From the NCBI RefSeq assembly GCF_002210165.1, contig NZ_AQQP01000004.1:310001-374000 (forward strand): DNA of 64,000 nt, in the 5' to 3' direction. Positions 34,179-43,091 of the stretch are shown piece by piece (within the stretch, counting starts at the first letter, position 1; each line of letters opens with the position of its first letter). The translations under genes and the position numbers were made by a program. The notes beneath the pieces are model-generated. The model ran no database searches. It was not told where the DNA came from and was given only the letters and a program-made list of their open reading frames with translations. Source of the stretch: Phaeobacter sp. 22II1-1F12B. Its GTDB lineage: Bacteria > Pseudomonadota > Alphaproteobacteria > Rhodobacterales > Rhodobacteraceae.

Positions 34179-35843
34179 ATGACATTTTTCACGCGAACCG
34201 GCAAACCGCTGCCAAAGTCGATCACGGAATCGGCGGGCAAGGTCGGCAATGATCCGGTAAATCGCCGGGAATTCCTGGCCCTGGCCAGCGCATTCGGTGC
34301 GACCACGGCCACGGCCTACTCGATGCTTGGTATGGCCGCCCCGGCCCATGCTGAAAGCCATGCCCAGATGGGCGGCACCGTCCGCATCCAGCAGGAAGTG
34401 CGCGCGCTCAAGGATCCGCGCACCTACGACTGGAGCCAGATCGCCAACTTTTCGAACGGCTGGCTGGAATATCTTGTCGCCTGGGAGAACGATGGCACCT
34501 TTACCCCGGTTCTTCTGGAGAGCTGGGAAATCAATGACGACGCGACCGAATACACGCTGAATGTCCGCCAGGGCGTAAAGTGGAACAATGGCGACGATTT
34601 CACCGCCGAAGACGTTGCACGCAACATCGCTGGCTGGTGCGAAAAGGCGCTTGAAGGCAACTCGATGGCCGGTCGTTTCGCGGTTCTGATCGACGACGAT
34701 ACCGGCGAGGCGCGTGAAGGCGCGATCGAGGTGGTCGACGACCACACCGTGAAACTGCACCTGCCGCGTCCCGACATCACGCTGATCGCAGGCATGGCCG
34801 ACTACCCGGCCTCTATCGTGCATTCCAGCTTCAGCGCTGATTCGATGCTCGATAATCCGATCGGCACCGGCCCCTACCTGCCGGAATCGCTCGAAGTAGG
34901 CGTCAAAGGCGTGCTGGTGCGCAATGAGGACCACACCTGGTGGAATGAAGGCAATGGCGCGTGGATGGACCGTGTCGAGTACATCGACTACGGCACCGAT
35001 CCGTCGGCATGGGTCGCGGCGGCGGAATCCGACGAGATCGACATGCTCTACTCGGTGGATGGCGATTACATCGACATCATCGGTTCCTTCGACGGCTGGG
35101 CGCAGCATGAAATCGTGACCGCTGCCACCGTTGTCATCCGTCCGAACCAGATGGCCGAAGTCGATGGCATGAAGCCCTACGCGGACCCCAAGGTGCGCAA
35201 GGCGATCCAGCTGGCGACTGACAACAGCGTCCTGCTTGAACTGGGCTATGGCGGTCGCGGTCAGGTGGCCGAAAACCACCATGTCGGTCCGATGCACCCG
35301 GAATATGCCGAGCTTCCGCCGCTCGAACATGATCCGGAAGCCGCGCTTGCGATGCTGCAAGAGGCCGGTATGGCTGATTTCGAGATGGATATCGTTTCCA
35401 TCGACGACGGTTACCGCAAGGACACCACCGACGCCGTTGCCGCGCAGCTGCGCGACGCCGGTTTCAACGTCAAGCGGACGGTTCTGCCCGGGTCGACCTT
35501 CTGGAACGACTGGACCAAGTATCCGTTCAGCTGCACCAACTGGAACGCCCGTCCGCTGGGCGTGCAGATCTGGGCGCTGGCCTACAAGTCGGGCGAGGCG
35601 TGGAACGAATTCGGCTATAACAACCCCGAATTCGACGCGGTGCTGGAAAAGGCGCTGGCCACGGCCGATGTCGATGCGCGTCGCGAGTTGATGGCGCAGG
35701 GCGAAAAGATGCTGCAGGACGATGGCGTGACCATCCAGCCCTACTGGCGGTCGCTGTACAACCACACCAAGGACAATCTCGAAGGCGGGAACCACCATAT
35801 CTCCTTCGTAATCCAGCCGTCCAAGCTGCGCTGGGTGTCCTGA
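34179..35843 (+). CDS. Tat-exported peptide/nickel-type solute-binding protein, no permease nearby
   Basis: 554 residues. The N-terminus carries a twin-arginine signal: [13 protein letters not shown] near 29-41, then a hydrophobic stretch ending APAHAES. The mature part is a family 5 solute-binding protein ([26 protein letters not shown] is the family motif). Unlike the operon at 13286-19143, no permease or ATPase gene adjoins it. The next gene is a ureohydrolase. It may feed a transporter encoded elsewhere, perhaps for a guanidino or peptide compound; this is inference. ATG 34179 follows AGAGGAAGAAG. Confidence 0.88.
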   Translation: MTFFTRTGKPLPKSITESAGKVGNDPVNRREFLALASAFGATTATAYSMLGMAAPAHAESHAQMGGTVRIQQEVRALKDPRTYDWSQIANFSNGWLEYLVAWENDGTFTPVLLESWEINDDATEYTLNVRQGVKWNNGDDFTAEDVARNIAGWCEKALEGNSMAGRFAVLIDDDTGEAREGAIEVVDDHTVKLHLPRPDITLIAGMADYPASIVHSSFSADSMLDNPIGTGPYLPESLEVGVKGVLVRNEDHTWWNEGNGAWMDRVEYIDYGTDPSAWVAAAESDEIDMLYSVDGDYIDIIGSFDGWAQHEIVTAATVVIRPNQMAEVDGMKPYADPKVRKAIQLATDNSVLLELGYGGRGQVAENHHVGPMHPEYAELPPLEHDPEAALAMLQEAGMADFEMDIVSIDDGYRKDTTDAVAAQLRDAGFNVKRTVLPGSTFWNDWTKYPFSCTNWNARPLGVQIWALAYKSGEAWNEFGYNNPEFDAVLEKALATADVDARRELMAQGEKMLQDDGVTIQPYWRSLYNHTKDNLEGGNHHISFVIQPSKLRWVS

Positions 35844-35861
35844 ACCGGACTGAATTGATCG

Positions 35862-35893
35862 AAAGGGCTGCCTTCGGGCGGCCCTTTCTTTTT
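35862..35893 (+). terminator. rho-independent terminator after the binding-protein gene
   Basis: AAAGGGCTGCC and GGCGGCCCTTT pair around a TTCG tetraloop, followed by CTTTTT. It starts 19 bases past the stop codon. Confidence 0.8.
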
Positions 35894-35974
35894 GCCGCAT
35901 GCCCATCCGCGGCAGGTGCTTGAAATCCGGGGAAAAGCCGGGAACGATCAGGCCGCGGCAACAGGGAGAGCATA

Positions 35975-36931
35975 ATGGCGGGGCATGGCTATCAGGGCGG
36001 GCGGCTAAACCTGCCTTTCGTCGGCATCTGTACCTTCGGGAAGTACCCCTATGTTTCCGATTGGGACGCGATCAGCGCCGATGTGGCGGTGATGGGTGCA
36101 CCTTTTGATGCCGGTACGCAATGGCGGTCGGGTGCGCGCATGGGGCCGCGCGGTGTGCGCGAGGCCTCGACGCTATTCGCCTTTGGACATGCGGGGGCTT
36201 ACGATTTCGAGGAGGACATCACCTATCTCGACCCGGCAAAGGTAAGCGTCGTCGATATCGGGGACGCCGATATCATCCACACGGATACCGAACAAAGCCA
36301 TGCCAATATCGAATTCGGCGTGCGCAAGATGCTGGCCGCCGGTGCGCTCCCGGTCGTGATCGGGGGCGATCATTCGGTCAATATCCCCTGCATCAACGCT
36401 TTTGACGATCAGGACCCGATCTATATCGTCCAGATCGACGCGCATCTCGATTTCGTCGATGAACGCCACGGGGTCCGGTTCGGGCATGGCAACCCGATGC
36501 GTCGTGCGATTGAAAAACCCTATGTGACCGGGATGACCCAGATCGGTATCCGCAACGTCTCTTCGACCGCCCGCGAAGGCTATGTCGAGGCGCGCGCGAT
36601 GGGCTCGGACATCCAGTCTGTCCGCCACTTGCGCCAGATGGGCGTGGCGGCGATGGTCGATCGTATCCCTGCCGACGCAAGGATCTATCTGACACTGGAT
36701 ATCGACGCGTTCGACCCTTCTATCGCGCCGGGCACGGGAACGCCCAGCCATGGCGGCTTCCTCTATTATGAGGTGCTGGAACTGATCGACGCGATTGCGC
36801 GGCGCAATCCGGTGGCCGGGATCGATCTGGTCGAGGTGGCTCCAGATTACGATCCGACCGGCGGGACCAGTATCCTCGCCGCGCAGATGTTGCTGAACAC
36901 CATCGGGCGGGTCCTGCATCATCGCGTATAG
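35975..36931 (+). CDS. agmatinase/arginase-family ureohydrolase
   Basis: 318 residues. The binuclear manganese ligands are visible in VVIGGDHSVN (His), QIDAHLDFVDE (Asp-His-Asp) and LTLDIDAFDPS (Asp-Asp), in the right order and spacing. GARMGPRGVREAS near 50-62 is the N-terminal family motif. The substrate loop RFGHGNPMRRAIE resembles agmatinases, guanidinobutyrases and related enzymes more than arginase. The reaction is hydrolysis of a guanidino group to urea and an amine. GGGAGAG precedes the ATG. The exact substrate cannot be told from sequence alone. Confidence 0.88.
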   Translation: MAGHGYQGGRLNLPFVGICTFGKYPYVSDWDAISADVAVMGAPFDAGTQWRSGARMGPRGVREASTLFAFGHAGAYDFEEDITYLDPAKVSVVDIGDADIIHTDTEQSHANIEFGVRKMLAAGALPVVIGGDHSVNIPCINAFDDQDPIYIVQIDAHLDFVDERHGVRFGHGNPMRRAIEKPYVTGMTQIGIRNVSSTAREGYVEARAMGSDIQSVRHLRQMGVAAMVDRIPADARIYLTLDIDAFDPSIAPGTGTPSHGGFLYYEVLELIDAIARRNPVAGIDLVEVAPDYDPTGGTSILAAQMLLNTIGRVLHHRV

Positions 36932-37034
36932 GCGCACAGGGTTTGTGCCACCCGCCGTGTTTTCCTGACGCCACGGCAAGGCCATATTCGACCAAAGGGT
37001 CATCCCGCGCCCGGTCAGACATTAGGAGGGGGAA

Positions 37035-37370
37035 ATGAACAAGGACATCCACGGCTTTCACGCCCATGTCTATTATGATGCCGACACCATCGATATTGCC
37101 CGCGAGGTTTGCGAGGCGGCCCGCAACCAACTGCCCGTCGAAATGGGCCGGATGCATGAAAAACCCGTCGGGCCCCACCCGGCATGGAGCTGCCAGCTTG
37201 CGTTTGCGCCTGAGGCTTTTGCTGACGTGGTCACGTGGCTGGCGATGAACCGGCGCGGACTGACGGTTTTCACCCATCTCGAAACCGGGGACGAACTGGT
37301 CGATCACCGCGACCACGCGATCTGGATGGGGTCCATGCCGGCGCTCAAGCTGGACATGTTCGAAAAGTAA
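37035..37370 (+). CDS. DOPA 4,5-dioxygenase family protein
   Basis: 111 residues, the full family length. The signature histidines are in FHAHVYYD at 8-15, MGRMHEKPVGPHP near 38-50, and LVDHRDHAIWMG near the end. The family (PF08883) is known from fungal DOPA extradiol dioxygenase, but bacterial members are mostly uncharacterised. AGGAGGGGG lies just before the ATG. It is followed 12 bases later by a VOC-family gene with its own AGCGGAGGAA site, so the two are probably one operon. Confidence 0.85.
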   Translation: MNKDIHGFHAHVYYDADTIDIAREVCEAARNQLPVEMGRMHEKPVGPHPAWSCQLAFAPEAFADVVTWLAMNRRGLTVFTHLETGDELVDHRDHAIWMGSMPALKLDMFEK

Positions 37371-37382
37371 GCGGAGGAAAGA

Positions 37383-37964
37383 ATGAGAAAGATACAGGTT
37401 CAGGGCGTGCATCATATCACGCTGACCGGCGCGGATCGCCAGACATCCATCGATTTCTGGGAAGGTCTGCTGGGCATGCCATTCGTTTTCGATCAGCCCA
37501 ATCTGGACAACCCGAAAGAGGGCCATCTCTATTTCGATCCAGGCGACGGGCGGCTGATAACGATTTTTAACAATGAATCGCGCCGACCCGACCCGCGCCG
37601 TACCCCGACCGAGCCGGGCTGTGTTCATCACCTTGCCTTCAACGTGAGCAAGGCGGTGCATTCGCAGGTCATCGAGCGGTTGGATGAACGCGGGATCAAG
37701 CATTCCGGGATCAAGGACCGGGGCTTCATGGATTCGATCTATTTCAAGGATCCGATGGGGCTCTTGATCGAACTGGCCTGCTACCGGTTCGAGCCGCCGG
37801 AAGGCTGCCGCCATGCCGACGTTATGATCGAGGCACACCGCATCCGGGTCGAACGGGGCGACAACCATATTCAGGAAGTGCATCTTGCCGATGCGATCCA
37901 GCTTTTGGTCGAACGCAGCCAACAGACGCTGTCGCAAAGCCGGGCACCTCAGAACCCGTATTAA
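37383..37964 (+). CDS. VOC-family (glyoxalase/extradiol dioxygenase fold) protein
   Basis: 193 residues. One VOC module is clear: VHHITLTGADRQTSIDFWEGLLGMPFV near 10-36 with a metal His, then PGCVHHLAFNVSK near 78-90 and DPMGLLIELACY near 124-135 with the terminal Glu ligand. The last 60 residues (ADVMIEAHRIRVERGDNH onwards) are an added tail rich in charged residues. The function may be a dioxygenase, isomerase or glyoxalase. It lies between the DOPA-dioxygenase-family gene and the CoA-ligase fusion, followed by a hairpin at 37972-37994. Confidence 0.82.
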   Translation: MRKIQVQGVHHITLTGADRQTSIDFWEGLLGMPFVFDQPNLDNPKEGHLYFDPGDGRLITIFNNESRRPDPRRTPTEPGCVHHLAFNVSKAVHSQVIERLDERGIKHSGIKDRGFMDSIYFKDPMGLLIELACYRFEPPEGCRHADVMIEAHRIRVERGDNHIQEVHLADAIQLLVERSQQTLSQSRAPQNPY

Positions 37965-37971
37965 AGGCCCG

Positions 37972-37994
37972 CCAGCCGCTTTGACGCGGCTGGC
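37972..37994 (+). terminator. hairpin with T-run after the VOC gene
   Basis: Perfect 9-base arms GCCAGCCGC and GCGGCTGGC with a 5-base loop, then ACTATTTTT. It starts about 8 bases after the stop and probably separates the VOC gene from the fusion gene. Confidence 0.65.
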
Positions 37995-38016
37995 ACTATT
38001 TTTCCCAATGTGAAAA

Positions 38017-38030
38017 ATATTGCACAATAT
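38017..38030. promoter_or_regulatory. ATATTG-CA-CAATAT operator candidate
   Basis: Six-base inverted arms around a 2-base centre, in an AT-rich patch 57-70 bases before the fusion gene start (ATG 38087). It is the only such symmetric element in this spacer and probably an operator for the aromatic-CoA operon. No regulator gene lies next to it. Confidence 0.4.
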
Positions 38031-38086
38031 AGAAAGTATAGTTACCGTTATTGAGAGGAGCAGGACGCGATTCCCGGGGGAGGGGC

Positions 38087-40810
38087 ATGGCGACAATTTC
38101 GACAATCGACATTCTTGGTGGGGGACCGGCGGGTCTCTATACGGCGATCCTTTTGCGGCGCGCCCTGCCGGACGTTGCGGTGCGCGTGACCGAGGCCAAC
38201 CCCCGCGATGTGACATGGGGGTTCGGAGTCGTCTTTTCCGATCAGGCGCTTGATTTCCTCAACGCGGATGACCCCGAAACCCATGACCTGATCGCGCCGG
38301 AAATGGAACGCTGGCGCAACATGACGCTGAACCATCCGCAGGGCACTGTCGTGCTTGACGGGATCGGGTTCTCGGCCATCGGGCGGCTTCACCTGTTGCA
38401 GGTTCTTCAGGCCCGGGCCGAGGCGCTTGGTGCCGAGCTGCGTTTCGACCATCCGCTGACCGATCTGAATGACTTGACCGGCGATCTGGTCATCGGGGCG
38501 GACGGGCTGAACTCTCTCATCCGCAACGCCGATCCAGAGGCGTTCGGCACGTCGATCTCCTACATGGAAAATCGCTTTGCCTGGTTTGGCGCGCGGCGTC
38601 CCTTTGACACGCTCACCCAGACCTTCCGCGCCACTGACAAGGGCGCGATGAACGCACACCACTACCGGTTCACCCCGGATATGAGCACCTTTATCGTCGA
38701 GTGCGACAAGGACACCTTCTTTGCCGAAGGCTTCGACAAGTTGGACGAGACCGCGACCGCCAGCCGCTGCGAGGAGGTCTTTGCCGATGTGCTAGACGGC
38801 GCGCCGCTGGTGGCGAACCGGTCGATCTGGCGGCAGTTCCCCAAGCTCTGGTGCGAAAACTGGTACTCCGGAAACCGCGTGCTGCTGGGCGATGCGGTCC
38901 ACACGGCGCATTTTTCCATCGGGTCGGGCACGCGTCTTGCAATGGAGGACGCAATCGCGCTTGTCGCCGCGCTGAAGGACAGCCGCGACCCTGCCGTCGC
39001 GCTGCCCGCCTATCAGGCGGCCCGCCAGCCAATTGCGAAAAAGATCGTGGATGCGGCCAATACGTCCAGCGCCTGGTACGAAGATTTCGCGTCCAAGATG
39101 GACAAACCGCCGCTCGATTTCGCCTTTGACTATGTCACCCGCTCGGGCCGGATCGATATGGACCGGCTGCGCAAACTGTCGCCGGAATTCATGGCCGAAT
39201 ACGAGGCCTACAAGAACCCAGAGGTGACCGACCCCGTGGGCGACACGCCTGGTGGCCGCGACATCGGTTTCGATCATGCCGCCCAAAAGAACTGCAGCAC
39301 GATCCTTTGGGAGAACCTGCCCGACAATGCCGACAAGGCCGCGGTGATCGGCCCGGCGGGTACGCTGAGCTATGGAGAACTCTGCGCTAGAGCCGCGCGC
39401 TGGGGCAATGCGCTGAAAGCGACCGGCCTGCGGAAAGGCGACCGTATCGCGCTTTTCATGGATGACACGCCCGAGTACCCGGCGGCTTTCTTCGGCGCGG
39501 TGCGCGCTGGCTTCGTGCCCGTCCTCCTCAACACGCTCACCACGCCCGACCTTTTGAACTTTTACCTTGCCGATACTGGGGCCGGTGTCGCGATCTGCGA
39601 GGCGGAATTCGCCGACCGGTTCAGCGCCGATGTCACCAAGGGCACCAACTTGCGTAAGACAGTCGTGGTGAACGGTGCCGCGCAGTCCGGTCAGACGATG
39701 GCAGAGGATTTCCTGCAAGATCAGCCTGAGACAATCGAATGCGCCGATACCGGGCCGGATGACATGGCCTTCTGGATGTACTCGTCGGGCAGCACCGGAC
39801 GCCCCAAGGGTATCGTGCACCTGCATCACGACATGGCCTATAGCCAGGACAGTTTCGGGGCGCATACGCTGAAGCTGAACGCCGATGACATCTGCTTTTC
39901 CGTGCCCAAGATGTTCTTTGCCTACGGGTTCGGCAACTCGGTGACCTTTCCCTTTGCAGTCGGGGCTACCACGCTTTTGATGCCCGGCCGTCCCGATCCT
40001 GCGCATATCCTTGAGCTGATCGAAACCTACCGCCCCACGGTATTCTTCGGCCTGCCCACGCTTTACACGGCGCTATGCCGGAACGAGACCGCCAAACAGC
40101 GCGATCTCTCCTCGCTGCGCCAGTGCATGTCGGCGGCGGAAATCCTGTCCGAAGACGTCTTCAACCAGTGGAAATCCCTGACCGGGCTGGCCCCGATAGA
40201 GGGGCTCGGTTCCACCGAGATGCTGCATGTCTACCTCTCGAACACCATCGAAGAACAACGGCTGGGCGCGGCGGGCAAGGCGGTGCCGGGCTATGAGATC
40301 AAGCTTTGCGATGCCGAGGGCAACCCGGTTGCGACCGGCGAGGATGGCATCATGTACGTGCGCGGCCATTCCTCGGCCCCGTGCTACTGGAACCGGCCCG
40401 ACAAGACCGCAGACACGATGCGCGATGACTGGATCTATACCGGTGACAGGTTCATCGAAGAGGACGGGTTCTATTACTTCCAGGGCCGCGCGGATGATCT
40501 CGTGAAGGTATCGGGGCAATGGGTCTGGCCGCTTGAGGTCGAACGCTGCCTGAACGAACACCCGGCGGTTCATGAATCCGCCGTGATAGCGCATGAAATG
40601 AGTGACCGCCGTACGACGCTCAGCGCGATGGTTGCCTTGCGCAAAGACACGCCCGAATGTGCGGATCTTACCCGCGATTTGCAGGACTATGTGAAGAAAG
40701 CGCTGCTTCCGCACAAGTACCCAAGACGCATCCTGTTCGCGGCCGATCTGCCGAAAACGGGAACCGGAAAGATCGACAGGCAAACCATTCTCAATTTGCT
40801 TAAAGCTTAA
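38087..40810 (+). CDS. flavin monooxygenase fused to benzoate-CoA-ligase-like enzyme
   Basis: 907 residues, two complete enzymes in one chain. Residues 1 to about 390 are a class A FAD monooxygenase (DILGGGPAGLYTAILLRR at 8-25, VIGADGLNSLIR near 136, LLGDAVHTAHFSIGSGTRLA near 265-284) like salicylyl-CoA 5-hydroxylase and the oxygenase half of 2-aminobenzoyl-CoA monooxygenase. About 400-907 form an AMP-dependent ligase of the benzoate-CoA ligase type (SSGSTGRPKGIVHLHHD near 565, GLGSTEMLHVYLSN near 705, TGTGKIDR with the catalytic Lys near 893). Predicted role: activate an aryl carboxylate with CoA, then hydroxylate the thioester. ATG 38087 follows GGGGGAGG. A Liv-type importer follows. Confidence 0.9.
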   Translation: MATISTIDILGGGPAGLYTAILLRRALPDVAVRVTEANPRDVTWGFGVVFSDQALDFLNADDPETHDLIAPEMERWRNMTLNHPQGTVVLDGIGFSAIGRLHLLQVLQARAEALGAELRFDHPLTDLNDLTGDLVIGADGLNSLIRNADPEAFGTSISYMENRFAWFGARRPFDTLTQTFRATDKGAMNAHHYRFTPDMSTFIVECDKDTFFAEGFDKLDETATASRCEEVFADVLDGAPLVANRSIWRQFPKLWCENWYSGNRVLLGDAVHTAHFSIGSGTRLAMEDAIALVAALKDSRDPAVALPAYQAARQPIAKKIVDAANTSSAWYEDFASKMDKPPLDFAFDYVTRSGRIDMDRLRKLSPEFMAEYEAYKNPEVTDPVGDTPGGRDIGFDHAAQKNCSTILWENLPDNADKAAVIGPAGTLSYGELCARAARWGNALKATGLRKGDRIALFMDDTPEYPAAFFGAVRAGFVPVLLNTLTTPDLLNFYLADTGAGVAICEAEFADRFSADVTKGTNLRKTVVVNGAAQSGQTMAEDFLQDQPETIECADTGPDDMAFWMYSSGSTGRPKGIVHLHHDMAYSQDSFGAHTLKLNADDICFSVPKMFFAYGFGNSVTFPFAVGATTLLMPGRPDPAHILELIETYRPTVFFGLPTLYTALCRNETAKQRDLSSLRQCMSAAEILSEDVFNQWKSLTGLAPIEGLGSTEMLHVYLSNTIEEQRLGAAGKAVPGYEIKLCDAEGNPVATGEDGIMYVRGHSSAPCYWNRPDKTADTMRDDWIYTGDRFIEEDGFYYFQGRADDLVKVSGQWVWPLEVERCLNEHPAVHESAVIAHEMSDRRTTLSAMVALRKDTPECADLTRDLQDYVKKALLPHKYPRRILFAADLPKTGTGKIDRQTILNLLKA

Positions 40811-40918
40811 AGTATCATGTTGCTACATCATACCGGATATGCACAAATGAACGGGAAGACCTCGAAAAACGGGGGCAAGGGCCGGCAACGAAACGGCATC
40901 ATACCAAAGGGAGTTGAA

Positions 40919-42100
40919 ATGCGAAAAGTCACATCACTGGCGCTTGCCGCCAGCCTTCTGAGCACGTCGGCCTTTGCCGAACCGGTCAAGATCGGCTTTG
41001 TCACCACGCTGACAACAGGTGCCGCCGTCATCGGTCAGGACATGACCAATGCGGTCGATCTTGCGATGGAACACCTTGGTGGCAAGGCCGGGGATACCGA
41101 GCTGGAAGTCATCTATGCCGATGACGGGTTCGCCCCGGAAACCGGCAAGCAGGCCACCGACAAGCTGGTCAAGCAGGACGACGTTGATTTCGTCGCCGGC
41201 TACATCTGGTCCCACGTTCTGCTCGCCTCGCGCAAATCGGTGCTGGACGCGGACAAGATCCTGATTTCGGCGAATGCCGGCCCCAGCCAGATGGCGGGCA
41301 AGCTTTGCGACAAGAACTTCTTTTCGACCTCGTGGCAGAACGACCAGACCCCGATGGCGATGGGTGACGTGCTGAACTCGCAGGGCGTCAAGTCGCTCTA
41401 CCTGATGGCGCCGAACTATGCCGCGGGCAAGGACATGACTGCGGGGGTCGAGCGGACCTTCAAAGGCGAAATCGCTGGCAAGGATCTCACCAAGTGGGGC
41501 GCGGATGCGCAGCTCGACTTCTCGGCGGAACTGGCCAAGGCCAAGGCATCCGGCGCGGACGGTCTGTTCGTGTTTTATCCCGGCGCGGCTGGCGGTGCTT
41601 TCATCAAGCAGTACCAGCAGGCGGGCCTGAAAGACACGCTGCCGCTTTACTCGGTCTTCACGGTCGACGCGATCTCGCTGCCGAAACTGCAGCAGGCCGG
41701 GTTCACCGACGTGCTGGGCTCCAAGGTCACGCAGCAGTGGGACCCCTCGCTCGACAACGAGGCCAACAAGAAATTCGTCACCGATTTCAAGGCAAAGTAT
41801 GGCCATTACCCGTCCTACTACGGCGCGCAGTCCTATGACGCGATCATGCTGATCGCCAGCGCCGTTGAAAAAGTCGGTGGTGACCTGTCGGACAAGGACG
41901 CCCTGCGTGCCGCGCTGAAAGAAGCAGAGTTCGACTCGGTCCGCGGCAAGTTCAAGTTCGGCACCAACAACATGCCGGTCGAAGACTTCTTCCTGCGCGA
42001 AGTGGTCGAGGATGAAGACGGCGTCTGGACCACAAAAGTGGTCGAGACCGTGTATACTGACCACGTGGACAGCTACGCGGCCGATTGCAAAATGAACTGA
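40919..42100 (+). CDS. Liv-type periplasmic substrate-binding protein
   Basis: 393 residues from ATG 40919 (AAGGGAG in front). Signal peptide to about residue 21 (SLALAASLLSTSAFA), then a type I periplasmic fold starting PVKIGFVTTLTTGAAVIGQDM. It belongs to the branched-chain amino acid/aromatic/amide binding family (LivJ/Peripla_BP_6). It is followed by a terminator and then the four other importer genes. Placed directly behind the CoA-ligase fusion, it more probably binds an aromatic acid than leucine; this is inferred by analogy with benzoate-type Liv importers. Confidence 0.92.
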   Translation: MRKVTSLALAASLLSTSAFAEPVKIGFVTTLTTGAAVIGQDMTNAVDLAMEHLGGKAGDTELEVIYADDGFAPETGKQATDKLVKQDDVDFVAGYIWSHVLLASRKSVLDADKILISANAGPSQMAGKLCDKNFFSTSWQNDQTPMAMGDVLNSQGVKSLYLMAPNYAAGKDMTAGVERTFKGEIAGKDLTKWGADAQLDFSAELAKAKASGADGLFVFYPGAAGGAFIKQYQQAGLKDTLPLYSVFTVDAISLPKLQQAGFTDVLGSKVTQQWDPSLDNEANKKFVTDFKAKYGHYPSYYGAQSYDAIMLIASAVEKVGGDLSDKDALRAALKEAEFDSVRGKFKFGTNNMPVEDFFLREVVEDEDGVWTTKVVETVYTDHVDSYAADCKMN

Positions 42101-42117
42101 GACCTATCGGTCTCGAT

Positions 42118-42151
42118 AACCGGCCGGGGCACCGCACCCGGCCGGTTTTTT
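42118..42151 (+). terminator. terminator between binding-protein and permease genes
   Basis: AACCGGCCGGG and CCCGGCCGGTT pair perfectly (11 bp) around GCACCGCA, followed by TTTTTT. It starts 18 bases after the binding-protein stop. Partial read-through would give more binding protein than membrane components, as often seen in ABC importers. Confidence 0.85.
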
Positions 42152-42167
42152 AACGCGGAGAACAAAC

Positions 42168-43091
42168 TTGGATACGTCCCTTCTCGTCATCCAGACATTG
42201 AACGGGTTGCAGCTTGGCCTGCTGCTGTTCCTTGTGGCCTCCGGGCTGACGCTGGTCTTTGGCATTCTCGACTTCGTCAATCTGGCGCATGGCTCGCTTT
42301 ACATGCTGGGCGCGTTCTTTTGCGCGACGCTGACGATCTGGCTTGGCAGTTTCATCCTTGCCCTGCTGATCTCGCTCCCGATCACCGCGCTTGTCGGCTA
42401 TCTGGTTGAACGCTTTGTTGCGCGACCGCTTTATACCCGGGACCACCTCGACCATGTGCTTGCGACATTCGGGTTGATCCTTGTCATCGATACGCTGACC
42501 CACATGATCTGGGGGCCCGAAGGTCTTGCCGTGCCGCTGCCCGACTGGCTGCGCGGGCAGGTGACGCTTTGGGGCGATACGGTCGTGCCGACCTTCCGGC
42601 TGATGATCATCGGTGCCGGTCTTGCTGCTGCCGGAGGATTGTTCTGGCTGGTCAACCACACCCGTCTCGGCATGCTGATCCGGGCAGGCGCGTCGAACCG
42701 GACGATGGTTTCCGCGCTGGGTATCGATATCGAGATGCTCTTTGGTCTTGTCTTTGCGCTGGGCGCGGCGCTTGCCGGTTTGGCAGGCATGTTGATCGCC
42801 CCGATCACCGAGGCCAATATCGGCATGGGCAACGGTATCATTATCACCGCTTTCGTGGTGATCATCGTCGGTGGCATCGGCTCGATCAAGGGCGCCTTTA
42901 TCGCGGCGCTTCTGATCGGTTTGATCGACACGCTGGGCCGGTCGTTCCTTGACGATATCTTCACGCTCTTCATGTCGCCCACCGCTGCCGAAAACTCGGC
43001 CCCCGCGATTTCCGCGATGCTGATCTACATCATCATGGCCTGCGTTCTGGCCTTCCGCCCGCAAGGGCTGTTTCCCCCAAAGGTGCGCTGA
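42168..43091 (+). CDS. Liv-type ABC permease, LivH-like
   Basis: 307 residues with about eight membrane helices. The family pattern is IQTLNGLQLGLLLFLVASGLTLVFGILDFVNLAHGSLYMLG at the N-terminus and the EAA-like loop NRTMVSALGIDIEMLFGLVFALGA in the second half. It uses a TTG start at 42168 preceded by GCGGAG; no better ATG is in range. It ends one base before the next permease start. The weak start and preceding terminator both point to lower expression than the binding protein. Confidence 0.92.
   Translation: MDTSLLVIQTLNGLQLGLLLFLVASGLTLVFGILDFVNLAHGSLYMLGAFFCATLTIWLGSFILALLISLPITALVGYLVERFVARPLYTRDHLDHVLATFGLILVIDTLTHMIWGPEGLAVPLPDWLRGQVTLWGDTVVPTFRLMIIGAGLAAAGGLFWLVNHTRLGMLIRAGASNRTMVSALGIDIEMLFGLVFALGAALAGLAGMLIAPITEANIGMGNGIIITAFVVIIVGGIGSIKGAFIAALLIGLIDTLGRSFLDDIFTLFMSPTAAENSAPAISAMLIYIIMACVLAFRPQGLFPPKVR

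Noticed and set aside
33828-35906. 692-codon open frame on the minus strand
   Set aside because: It is the antisense shadow of the Tat-exported binding-protein gene. The translation is His/Arg/Gly/Val-rich with no domain, and it has no ribosome site.
36720-38216. 498-codon open frame on the minus strand
   Set aside because: Antisense to the ureohydrolase, DOPA-dioxygenase-family and VOC genes, all of which have clear motifs on the plus strand.
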